From Megasphaera paucivorans (GTDB taxonomy: Bacteria > Bacillota > Negativicutes > Veillonellales > Megasphaeraceae): a DNA stretch of 41,918 nucleotides. The stretch lies in the NCBI RefSeq assembly GCF_900103535.1, contig NZ_FNHQ01000023.1, positions 1 through 41,918 of the forward strand, read 5' to 3'. Position numbers and translations under genes: made by a program. Position 1 is the first letter of the stretch; each line of letters begins with the position of its first letter. Shown here one piece after another: positions 36,152 to 41,918 of the stretch. The notes below the pieces were generated by a model. That model was not told where the DNA came from and searched no databases. It worked only from the letters and a program-made list of their open reading frames with translations.

Positions 36152-37253
36152 ATGAGGGGGAACGAATATAACGGCCTGTACGATCTTCCCATATAAGCCC
36201 CTTTATCATAAGAGTGGTTATCGTGCGGCTGATGGTGCCAGCGTCTATTTGAGAGCATACAATAAGATCATCCTGGGATAACGCTTCGTCATATGGGATA
36301 TACTGTAAAAGAGTATTTTCCAGCAACGTGAGAGACATATCGCTATGTTTATCTGGCGGTGAATCTATCGGTATGCTGCAATTCCAGCCATATTCATTTA
36401 ACAGGTCCACTGTTTTTGTTAGTGGAATAGCTCCCATGCGCAGTAACTCATTTGTACCTTCGCTGGTTTTGGAAAATATACTGCCGGGAACAGCAAATAT
36501 ATCACGCCCTTCTTCCAGAGCGAAATCTGCGGTAATTAAGGAACCGCTTCGTTTAGCAGCCTCTATGACGATGACACAGCGGGCCAATCCACTGATGATA
36601 CGGTTGCGAGCCGGAAAATGCTGCGGCAGCGGCTCGATTCCCGGAGCATATTCAGATATAATTGCACCATCCCTATCTAATATATCCTGAAATAATCGTT
36701 TGTTTTCAGGAGGGTACCATGTATGAAGACCACAAGCCATGACCGCGATGGTTGGTTTTTCTGCCTGCAATGCCCCCGTATGTGCTGCGGTATCTATTCC
36801 CCGGGCCCCGCCGCTTACGATTGTGATATCCTGCGCGCTCAGATTTTGCGCAATATGGAGTGCCGCATTTTTACCGTAGGAAGTACAACGGCGAGAACCC
36901 ACGATGGCTGCATTTTTTATGCTACCAGATAATGTTCCACGATAAAATAATGCAGCAGGCGGATTATAGGTCTGTGATAAAAGGGGGGGATAGTTGACAT
37001 CCTGATAGCTGATTATCTGTAAATTAAGCTGGTTTATACGGGTTAAAAAACGGTCCCAGTCAAAACACTTTTTTTCCTGTGAAATTTTTAATTGTTTTTC
37101 TGTGCAGTGATGGAGTAGATTAAAAATCTCTTTGTCTGCTGCTTTCCAGGCTTTTTCCGCAGAACCGAAATAATGAACTAATTTGCGTACGCCGCTGGGG
37201 CCGATAAAAGATAACGACTGCCATGCGGCAGTATAGAGTTGTTCGTTTGTCAT
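36150..37253 (-). CDS. dprA: DNA-processing protein DprA
   Basis: The 367-residue protein protects incoming single-stranded DNA and loads RecA during natural transformation. An N-terminal helical region is followed by a Rossmann-like core with NAAIVGSRRCTSYGKNAA, SGGARGIDTAAH, GLHTWYPPENKRLF, FPARNRIISGLA and GSLITADFALEEGRDIFAVPG. A C-terminal winged-helix region (about 300-367) is present. AAAGGATG upstream overlaps the end of comM. It is the third gene of the yraN-comM-dprA operon. Confidence 0.96.
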   Translation of the reverse strand: MTNEQLYTAAWQSLSFIGPSGVRKLVHYFGSAEKAWKAADKEIFNLLHHCTEKQLKISQEKKCFDWDRFLTRINQLNLQIISYQDVNYPPLLSQTYNPPAALFYRGTLSGSIKNAAIVGSRRCTSYGKNAALHIAQNLSAQDITIVSGGARGIDTAAHTGALQAEKPTIAVMACGLHTWYPPENKRLFQDILDRDGAIISEYAPGIEPLPQHFPARNRIISGLARCVIVIEAAKRSGSLITADFALEEGRDIFAVPGSIFSKTSEGTNELLRMGAIPLTKTVDLLNEYGWNCSIPIDSPPDKHSDMSLTLLENTLLQYIPYDEALSQDDLIVCSQIDAGTISRTITTLMIKGLIWEDRTGRYIRSPS

Positions 37254-37257
37254 TGTT

Positions 37258-38775
37258 TTACATCCTTTGCAAGTTGTTGCGATAGCTTAACGCTTCAGCG
37301 ACATGGGTATCCTCAATAACAGCACTGTTGTTTAGATCGGCAATTGTGCGCGATACTTTTATGATGCGGTCATAACTGCGGGCACTCAGTTTTAATTTAT
37401 CAAATGATGTGTGAAGAAGTCTTTGCGCTTCTTTGGTCATCGGGCATGTTTCTTTAAGCGCTCGATGACTCATATGCGCATTACAGGTGATACGGTAGTC
37501 ATGCAGTCTTGTTTCTTGCAACTGGCGTGCTTTTAATACGCGTTCACGTATGCAATCGGATTTTTCTTGTGGGAGTTCTGCGGTTAGTTCGGTGTATTGA
37601 GGTCGCTGTACTTGTACGTGGAGATCAATGCGATCCAGAAGTGGACCTGATATTTTTCGAATATATCGGCGAATTTCACCAGCCGTACAAGTGCATTCTC
37701 GGTCTTTATCACCTAAATAACCACAAGGACAGGGATTCATAGCGGCGATAAGCATAAAACGAGCCGGGTAAGACAATGTTGCATTGACGCGTGCTATATT
37801 TACTATTCCATCTTCTAGTGGTTGTCGAAGGACCTCTAATACAGATCGGGGAAATTCCGGAAATTCGTCAAGAAATAAGACTCCATTATGACTTAAAGTA
37901 ACTTCACCTGGTTTAGGAATCGTACCGCCGCCAATAAGACCGGCAGTAGAAATCGTATGATGAGGGCTGCGAAAAGGTCGCTCTGTCAGCATATCAACCT
38001 GCTGAAAAAGCCCGGCTGCGCTGTATATTTTTGTAACCTCCAGCGATTCGTGTATATTCATCGGCGGAAGTATAGTGGCAATCCGCTTGGCCAACATGGT
38101 TTTTCCCGCTCCGGGGGTACCTATCATCAATACATTGTGTCCGCCGGCGGCTGCAATTTCTAATGCTCTTTTTGCTGTATATTGGCCTTGTACTTCTGAA
38201 AAATCAACATTATATTCTGGCATTGTGAGCCGTTCCTTTGTTCGGACCGCAGGAGTAAGCGGACAAAGACCCGTGAGATGATTGATTATTTCACAGAAAG
38301 TAGAAACGCTATAGATGTTCATATTTTCGCAGAGAAGCGCTTCTGTCGTGTTTTCAGGACAGACATATACATGCTTAAATCCTTCCTGCATACCCTGCAG
38401 GACCATGGAAAGAACGCCCGTAACAGGACGCAGATGTCCGTCTAATGACAGTTCTCCGATAAATAAAGAACTGGTAGTTTTATCAGAAGCAATTTGACCG
38501 CTGGATACCATAATGCCAATGGCAATAGCGGTATCTAAACCGGCACTATCTTTCTTTAAATCGGCCGGAGCCAGATTTACTGTTATTCGGCGCATAGGAA
38601 AATCGTATGCTGAGTTTTTCATAGCAGAGCGTACTCGCTCTTTCGATTCTTTAACGGAAGTAGTTGCCAGACCTACGATTTCAAAAGCAGGGAGTCCATT
38701 TGAAATATCTGTTTCGACTTTAATGATATTTCCGTGAAGTCCTAATGTTGTAGCTCCGTGTATACATGCGAACAT
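37258..38775 (-). CDS. comM: YifB/ComM-family AAA+ ATPase (Mg-chelatase-like)
   Basis: The 505-residue protein belongs to the ComM branch-migration helicase family that extends recombination joints in transformation. An N-terminal Lon-protease-like domain (about 1-170) opens it. Walker A is IGTPGAGKTMLAKR near residue 220, Walker B is GVLFLDEFPEF near residue 302, and AAMNPCPCGYLGD with Cys residues follows. A C-terminal domain has YDRIIKVSRTIADL. A GAAAGGAAT precedes the start. It lies 4 nt before dprA. Confidence 0.95.
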   Translation of the reverse strand: MFACIHGATTLGLHGNIIKVETDISNGLPAFEIVGLATTSVKESKERVRSAMKNSAYDFPMRRITVNLAPADLKKDSAGLDTAIAIGIMVSSGQIASDKTTSSLFIGELSLDGHLRPVTGVLSMVLQGMQEGFKHVYVCPENTTEALLCENMNIYSVSTFCEIINHLTGLCPLTPAVRTKERLTMPEYNVDFSEVQGQYTAKRALEIAAAGGHNVLMIGTPGAGKTMLAKRIATILPPMNIHESLEVTKIYSAAGLFQQVDMLTERPFRSPHHTISTAGLIGGGTIPKPGEVTLSHNGVLFLDEFPEFPRSVLEVLRQPLEDGIVNIARVNATLSYPARFMLIAAMNPCPCGYLGDKDRECTCTAGEIRRYIRKISGPLLDRIDLHVQVQRPQYTELTAELPQEKSDCIRERVLKARQLQETRLHDYRITCNAHMSHRALKETCPMTKEAQRLLHTSFDKLKLSARSYDRIIKVSRTIADLNNSAVIEDTHVAEALSYRNNLQRM

Positions 38776-38787
38776 AAATATTCCTTT

Positions 38788-39153
38788 CTAATAGGACACG
38801 ATGAATGCGTTTTTGATGTGATGTATGCGGTAATTTTTGTCGGCTCCTGCCATTACTTCTATTACGTCAAATCGGCAAGGGCTGTTCCAACTGTTTTTCT
38901 GGGTTAAATATCCTTCCGCAACTTTTTTTAATTTATATTGTTTGCGATATTCTACTGCTTCAGACGGGCGGCCGTAGTGAAAAGAGATCCGGGTTTTTAC
39001 TTCTATGAAAATAATCATATTGTTTTTTTGCGCGATGATATCTATTTCTCCGATACGTGTCCGAAAGTTTTTAATAAGGATAGTATATCCATGATTTCGA
39101 AGATACTTGACTGCTAATGATTCTCCGAGGTTTCCCAGTTCTTTATCTTTCAT
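38788..39153 (-). CDS. yraN: YraN-family (UPF0102) endonuclease-like protein
   Basis: The 121-residue protein has a restriction-endonuclease fold signature: LGESLAVKYLRNHGY, then RIGEIDIIAQ and IIFIEVKTR, which carries the E-x-K site. YraN proteins are widespread and usually located between rnhB and comM/dprA. The role is unsettled but probably in DNA repair or processing. AAAGGA is about 10 nt before the ATG. The upstream promoter is unclear. Confidence 0.92.
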   Translation of the reverse strand: MKDKELGNLGESLAVKYLRNHGYTILIKNFRTRIGEIDIIAQKNNMIIFIEVKTRISFHYGRPSEAVEYRKQYKLKKVAEGYLTQKNSWNSPCRFDVIEVMAGADKNYRIHHIKNAFIVSY

Positions 39154-39296
39154 TTTCTAAAAATCCTTTCTTTATTAATATAAAATATACTATATCAAGG
39201 AATCATTAAAAGAAGATAGTTTCATTGTAAGAATACCATTAGAAAAACGGATAAAAATTTATTGTCGATTAAAAATAAATTAAAATTGCAAATATA

Positions 39297-39340
39297 ACAG
39301 TTGTGTGACATTTATTTTACAGTTTTTCTACTCTTTAAGT
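39297..39340 (+). promoter_or_regulatory. Tandem 4 x 11-bp operator upstream of the DUF169 gene
   Basis: Four consecutive 11-mers share AC at positions 1-2 and TT at positions 5-6: ACAGTTGTGTG, ACATTTATTTT, ACAGTTTTTCT, ACTCTTTAAGT. Direct repeats with an 11-bp period are typical of DNA sites for dimers of OmpR/PhoB-family response regulators. The same array occurs at 40913-40956. The binding protein is not in this window. Confidence 0.7.
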
Positions 39341-39347
39341 AAGCGCG

Positions 39348-39376
39348 TAGACGTCGTAAAAAGTCTGAATTATAAT
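39348..39376 (+). promoter_or_regulatory. Promoter of the DUF169 gene
   Basis: A weak -35 TAGACG (39348-39353), a 17-bp spacer and a perfect TATAAT (39371-39376) begin 7 bp after the tandem operator. A poor -35 with a strong -10 fits an activator-dependent promoter. The leader would be about 190 nt. A second possible promoter (TTGTTT, 18 bp, TATAAC, 39504-39533) lies inside an inverted CTTGTT / AACAAG pair at 39503-39536. Confidence 0.65.
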
Positions 39377-39570
39377 ATGTTTAGCATAAAAAAAAAACGA
39401 ATAGGATTTCAAAAAATCGGTGTATAAAAGCAGAGAAAAAAGATGGAAGAACATAATTCATATTTACGGTATGATAACAATGCAAATCAGTTTCAGTGCG
39501 TTCTTGTTTTTATAATATCTTGAATAGTATAACAAGGAAAAGACAAAAATATAAAAGAGGGATTGATTAC

Positions 39571-40296
39571 ATGAACAGTAAATTAATCGAAGCATTGGCA
39601 TTGCGATATGAACCGGTGGCTGTTTTACTTAGCAATACAAAGCCAGAATATGCACTTCAAAGTAAAGAGGGTGTTAGAAGCTGTATCATTCCTTTGTTTA
39701 TTGCAGCAATGAAGGGAAACGTCTCTGTTTTTGAACGAAAAACTACTATGTGTCCCGGTGCCATAGCCGGATTAGGGTTTGGAACATTCCCTAATTATCC
39801 TGATGGAATTGAGTATTTTTTGACGACAGGAAAACCAGGACAGTTTGAAGGAGAGGGATATATAAAAACGCCGGAACTTGGTAAAAATTTTGTTGAATGC
39901 CTGCCAATTACAGACATATCCTATCAATATGTTATTTTTAAACCATTGTCACAAGTTAATATAGATGAAGAACAACCTGCATTATGTGTTTTCTGTGTTA
40001 CAAACGATCAGTTGTCGGCACTTATCGTAATGGCTAATTATTACAAACAGGGAAATGAAAATGTTGTGATTCCACAAAGTTCCGGCTGCCAATCTATTTT
40101 TTTGATACCGTATGCGGAATCACAGAAAAAGAATCCAAGAGCTGTGGTAGGATTGACCGATATTACGGTACGGCCTATGTTAGATCCGGATATTGTATCT
40201 TTTGCTGTTCCCTATGCCATGTTTGTTGAAATGGAACAAAATGTAAAAGGCAGCTTTCTTGAAAAAAAATTGTGGCAGAGAATGAAAGGAAGGTAG
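39571..40296 (+). CDS. DUF169 family protein
   Basis: The 241-residue cytoplasmic protein matches DUF169 in layout. The N-terminal LIEALALRYEPVAVLL starts it. Conserved cysteine segments are GVRSCIIPLF, TTMCPGAIAGLGFG and SSGCQSIF. The function is not established. The conserved cysteines suggest a cofactor or redox role, which is inference. The ATG at 39571 has AGAGGGAT about 8 nt upstream; an upstream in-frame ATG at 39496 lacks a good site. No terminator was seen after it, and the pilin-like gene follows after 199 nt. Confidence 0.85.
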   Translation: MNSKLIEALALRYEPVAVLLSNTKPEYALQSKEGVRSCIIPLFIAAMKGNVSVFERKTTMCPGAIAGLGFGTFPNYPDGIEYFLTTGKPGQFEGEGYIKTPELGKNFVECLPITDISYQYVIFKPLSQVNIDEEQPALCVFCVTNDQLSALIVMANYYKQGNENVVIPQSSGCQSIFLIPYAESQKKNPRAVVGLTDITVRPMLDPDIVSFAVPYAMFVEMEQNVKGSFLEKKLWQRMKGR

Positions 40297-40437
40297 GTAC
40301 TGTTAGAAAATGTAGGGAATAATGATATAAAAAAATCCTAAAGAAGAATTTATTTTGTTTTATAAAGTTATGAATAGTTTCTTTTTTTAGAATTTTTTGT
40401 TACAATAACATATATAGAAAAGGGACAGTACGGTGAG

Positions 40438-40472
40438 CCAATTATATACCCAATAAAAAGGTATATAATTGG
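40438..40472 (+). promoter_or_regulatory. Perfect hairpin in the leader of the pilin-like gene
   Basis: CCAATTATATACC and GGTATATAATTGG form a 13-bp stem with a 9-nt loop. It ends 23 nt before the ATG and just ahead of the strong AAAGGAGG. No T-tract follows, so it is not a terminator. It may stabilise the mRNA, act as an operator palindrome, or be an RNA-level control. The upstream 40297-40437 is AT-rich with a possible -10 (TACAAT at 40401-40406) and no gene. Confidence 0.7.
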
Positions 40473-40495
40473 TGTCAAGGAAAGGAGGAAGGGGT

Positions 40496-40696
40496 ATGTT
40501 AACGTATATGCAATATGTAATGAATCGTTATTTGGGTGAAAAAGGTCAAGGTCTTACGGAATATGCGATTATTTTGCTGCTTGTAGTTCTTATTGGGGTT
40601 ATGGTATGGTTTGGTTTTAATATCAGAGGGTCGTTATCGACAATTTACAGTAAAATTGGCACTAATATTTCTAGTATTGCAAACACTTCAACGTAA
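40496..40696 (+). CDS. Flp/type IVb-like prepilin, orphan
   Basis: The 66-residue protein has a short leader (MLTYMQYVMNRYLGEKG), a likely prepilin peptidase site after G17 (KG|QGLTEY) with the canonical Glu at +5, a hydrophobic helix (YAIILLLVVLIGVMVWFGF) and a short Ser/Thr/Ile-rich tail. This is the class of small Flp pilins assembled by Tad machinery. No Tad ATPase, peptidase or platform genes are nearby. The start has AAAGGAGGAAGGGG directly upstream, one of the strongest ribosome-binding sites in the window, consistent with an abundant subunit. Confidence 0.8.
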   Translation: MLTYMQYVMNRYLGEKGQGLTEYAIILLLVVLIGVMVWFGFNIRGSLSTIYSKIGTNISSIANTST

Positions 40697-40799
40697 AGTA
40701 TTGTCTTGATAAGAGTGTTTAACGTATATTTGCTATATACCGTTGCGTGGTCCCTTGTTTGATGAAAGGCAGATATAATATTTATTTGCTAATGACGGA

Positions 40800-40832
40800 A
40801 AAATTGCCCGTGCATTTTGTACGGGCAATTTT
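40800..40832 (+). terminator. Intrinsic terminator after the pilin-like gene
   Basis: AAAATTGCCCGT and ACGGGCAATTTT form a 12-bp stem with a 9-nt loop, ending in four T. It lies about 100 nt after the stop. The stretch 40697-40799 shows no gene. Confidence 0.8.
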
Positions 40833-40912
40833 GATATAGCTAAGTCGAAACGTGATGATAAAATTGTATGTGGAATTATATATGGATTGTAAAATTGTTA
40901 ATAATGAATATA

Positions 40913-40956
40913 ACAGTTGTGTGACACTTTTTTCACAGTTTCCTTACTCTTTGACT
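40913..40956 (+). promoter_or_regulatory. Tandem 4 x 11-bp operator upstream of the His-rich protein gene
   Basis: The four 11-mers are ACAGTTGTGTG, ACACTTTTTTC, ACAGTTTCCTT and ACTCTTTGACT. Repeats 1 and 3 and the start of repeat 4 are nearly identical to those at 39297-39340. This region is also an open frame of 61 codons (40852-41037), but the operator and promoter explain the conservation better. Confidence 0.7.
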
Positions 40957-40963
40957 CATCTGC

Positions 40964-40992
40964 TAGATTATATTCAAAATGTGTTTTATAAT
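40964..40992 (+). promoter_or_regulatory. Promoter of the His-rich protein gene
   Basis: TAGATT (40964-40969), a 17-bp spacer and TATAAT (40987-40992) begin 7 bp after the operator. This is the same geometry as at the DUF169 promoter. The leader is about 45 nt. Confidence 0.7.
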
Positions 40993-41043
40993 GATTTTAT
41001 CAAACAGATACTAATTGTCAGCACTATAGCGGGGTGAGTTAAT

Positions 41044-41505
41044 ATGAAAAAAATAGTACATGCATTAATATTAGGAACTTTTTTATTTTCGTTGAGCGGG
41101 ATAGGAATAACAAATACATATGCAATGTCGCCACAAGATGGGCCACAGTGGCAAAATAGCAATAATCATCAAGGACCTAATAATCATGATAGACATGGGC
41201 AAGAAAATCATCAACAGGGATATGATAATCATGACAGACACTGGCAGGACAATCATCAACCAGGCCCGGACCATCACGACAGACAATGGCGAGACGACCA
41301 TGATAGGCAATGGCGGGAACATTCACGGGAATGGAGTGACCATGATCGCGAATGGCGGGAACATGAAGGTGATAGACATTGGCGAGAAGTTCATGCACGC
41401 GAATGGCATGATTGGTATCAGTGGCACCATGATAATGGGGATAACGGATTTAGTGAATTTTTATTAGGTACGATATTTGGAGTTGTTTTAGCGTCAGCTC
41501 AATAA
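41044..41505 (+). CDS. Secreted His/Asp/Trp/Arg-rich repeat protein, unrecognised
   Basis: The 153-residue protein has a signal peptide (about 1-27, cleavage likely after TYA). A low-complexity centre follows (about 28-128), built from degenerate units such as NHDRHWQDNHQ, HDRQWREH and SDHDREWREHE. There are about 18 histidines and 10 tryptophans. The last 18 residues are hydrophobic (FSEFLLGTIFGVVLASAQ). The spacing of His and Asp suggests metal binding, and the hydrophobic end suggests membrane association. Both are inferences. GGGGTGAG is about 8 nt before the ATG. It has its own operator-promoter and terminator. I do not recognise a family. Confidence 0.8.
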   Translation: MKKIVHALILGTFLFSLSGIGITNTYAMSPQDGPQWQNSNNHQGPNNHDRHGQENHQQGYDNHDRHWQDNHQPGPDHHDRQWRDDHDRQWREHSREWSDHDREWREHEGDRHWREVHAREWHDWYQWHHDNGDNGFSEFLLGTIFGVVLASAQ

Positions 41506-41520
41506 CATATGGAAGTGATA

Positions 41521-41561
41521 AAGTCCCATTTCTCAGTTTTTACGAGAGATGGGACTTTTTT
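41521..41561 (+). terminator. Intrinsic terminator of the His-rich protein gene
   Basis: AAGTCCCAT pairs with ATGGGACTT, extended inside by TCTC / GAGA, and is followed by a run of six T that includes the last two bases of the stem (41556-41561). The IS begins directly after the T run. Confidence 0.9.
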
Positions 41562-41572
41562 GTCGTATTGAA

Positions 41573-41595
41573 AACCATACGCTGTGCGTATGGTT
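41573..41595 (+). repeat. IS left-end subterminal hairpin (right copy)
   Basis: AACCATACGC, TGT loop, GCGTATGGTT. It mirrors 324-346 and is the expected TnpA recognition structure. Confidence 0.8.
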
Positions 41596-41630
41596 CTAAA
41601 AGCTTATAGCTATAGGTAGAAAAAGCAAAA

Positions 41631-41684
41631 CCTCCTTTGCTATACTAAGCACAGGTTCGCCAACCGTACTTAGAGCAAAGGAGG
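41631..41684 (+). promoter_or_regulatory. tnpA leader hairpin that sequesters the ribosome-binding site (right copy)
   Basis: CCTCCTTTGCT (41631-41641) pairs with AGCAAAGGAGG (41674-41684). An inner CTAAG / CTTAG helix and the GGTT / AACC tip complete it. The only Shine-Dalgarno of tnpA is entirely base-paired. Confidence 0.85.
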
Positions 41685-41696
41685 AAAATGCTATCC

Positions 41697-41918
41697 ATGG
41701 ACACTTTAAGTTTAGCACATACAAAATGGAGATGTAAATATCATCTTGTGTTTGCACCCAAGTACCGTAGACAATTGATTTACGGGAAATTAAAAAAAGA
41801 TATTGGAAAAATTTTACGGGAATTATGTAGCCGGAAAGATGTAGAAATACTGGAAGCTAATGCGTGTAGGGATCATATACATATGTTAGTGAGTATTCCA
41901 CCTAAGTTGTCCGTATCT
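41697..41918 (+). CDS. tnpA: IS200/IS605-family transposase TnpA (N-terminal part)
   Basis: The first 74 codons are identical to the left copy. The HTKWRCKYHLVFAPKYRR motif and the HUH motif in DHIHMLVSIPPK are present. The gene runs off the window before the catalytic tyrosine. The start at 41697 is chosen by family habit (MDT start); ATG 41688, 3 nt from GGAGG, is the alternative. Confidence 0.93.
   Translation, partial: MDTLSLAHTKWRCKYHLVFAPKYRRQLIYGKLKKDIGKILRELCSRKDVEILEANACRDHIHMLVSIPPKLSVS

Larger units (their letters stand above)
41556..41918. repeat. 363-bp inverted repeat shared with 1-363
   Basis: Exact reverse complement of 1-363, including the six-T tract at the element boundary. 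Confidence 0.95.
41562..41918 (+). mobile_element. IS200/IS605-family element, 5' part (right copy, cut by window edge)
   Basis: This is the second copy of the element, reading out of the window on the plus strand. It begins GTCGTATTG directly after a terminator T-tract. It carries the left-end hairpin, the RBS-sequestering hairpin and the tnpA start, in the same order as the left copy. Confidence 0.9.

Noticed and set aside
39154-39296. A gene or RNA between yraN and the operator
   Set aside because: No frame with a ribosome-binding site and no stable structure was seen; the sequence is AT-rich.
40852-41037. 61-codon open frame before the His-rich gene
   Set aside because: It spans the tandem operator, -35 and -10 of the next gene, has no ribosome-binding site, and its sequence has no protein-like pattern. 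The repeat with 39297-39340 is at DNA level.
41120-41467. Long frames in other registers over the His-rich gene, on both strands
   Set aside because: They arise from the repeated, biased codons of the real gene. Only the 41044 frame has a signal peptide and a proper ribosome-binding site.
1-41918. CRISPR array, prophage, toxin-antitoxin or defence island
   Set aside because: I looked for regular spacer-repeat units, phage structural genes and paired small genes and saw none. The only mobile DNA is the two IS ends.

Overview
The window looks like one chromosomal contig from a low-to-mid G+C anaerobic firmicute. The most likely source is a diderm Negativicutes (Veillonellales; Megasphaera or a near relative). 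This is inferred from gene content and order, not from any search. The pointers are a CIRCE-controlled hrcA-grpE-dnaK-dnaJ-prmA-rsmE-mtaB operon, butyrate-type hbd-crt genes, a split transketolase, and a csaB / DUF5693 / LmeA-like envelope block next to secA-prfB.

Layout: 1-363 is the 5' part of an IS200/IS605-type transposon on the minus strand. 365-1370 carries a minus-strand AroD-like gene and tRNA-Arg(CCG). 1482-2999 is an FGGY sugar kinase, and 3308-5000 is hbd-crt. 5115-13303 is the heat-shock/translation-quality operon with a perfect CIRCE, ending at a bidirectional terminator shared with a convergent DEAD-box helicase (13302-14870). 15175-28408 runs secA, prfB (programmed frameshift), an LmeA-like protein, a DUF5693 membrane protein, csaB, the two transketolase halves, ftsE, ftsX, an M23 hydrolase and a C-terminal processing protease: a secretion, envelope and division block. 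28489-36109 is obgE, yhbY, proB, proA, a 52-residue membrane microprotein, nadD, yqeK, an LCP-family protein, rsfS and a CvfB-like protein: ribosome assembly, proline and NAD synthesis. 36150-39153 is a minus-strand yraN-comM-dprA operon.

39154-41561 is the least ordinary part. It holds a DUF169 protein, an orphan Flp/type IVb-like pilin with a strong hairpin leader, and a secreted His/Asp/Trp/Arg-rich repeat protein. The DUF169 and His-rich genes have the same upstream architecture: four tandem 11-bp repeats, a 7-bp gap, a TAGA-type -35, a 17-bp spacer and TATAAT. That is the expected form of an operator for an OmpR/PhoB-type response regulator, so the two genes are probably co-regulated.

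41562-41918 is a second copy of the same IS200-like element, inverted relative to the left copy and identical over 363 bp up to the window edge. Both copies lie directly after the T-tract of an intrinsic terminator, and both carry a hairpin that buries the tnpA ribosome-binding site. Other points of note are a prfB frameshift site that uses UAA rather than the usual UGA, an AroD homologue that appears to lack its catalytic His and Lys, and the overlapped small gene between proA and nadD.
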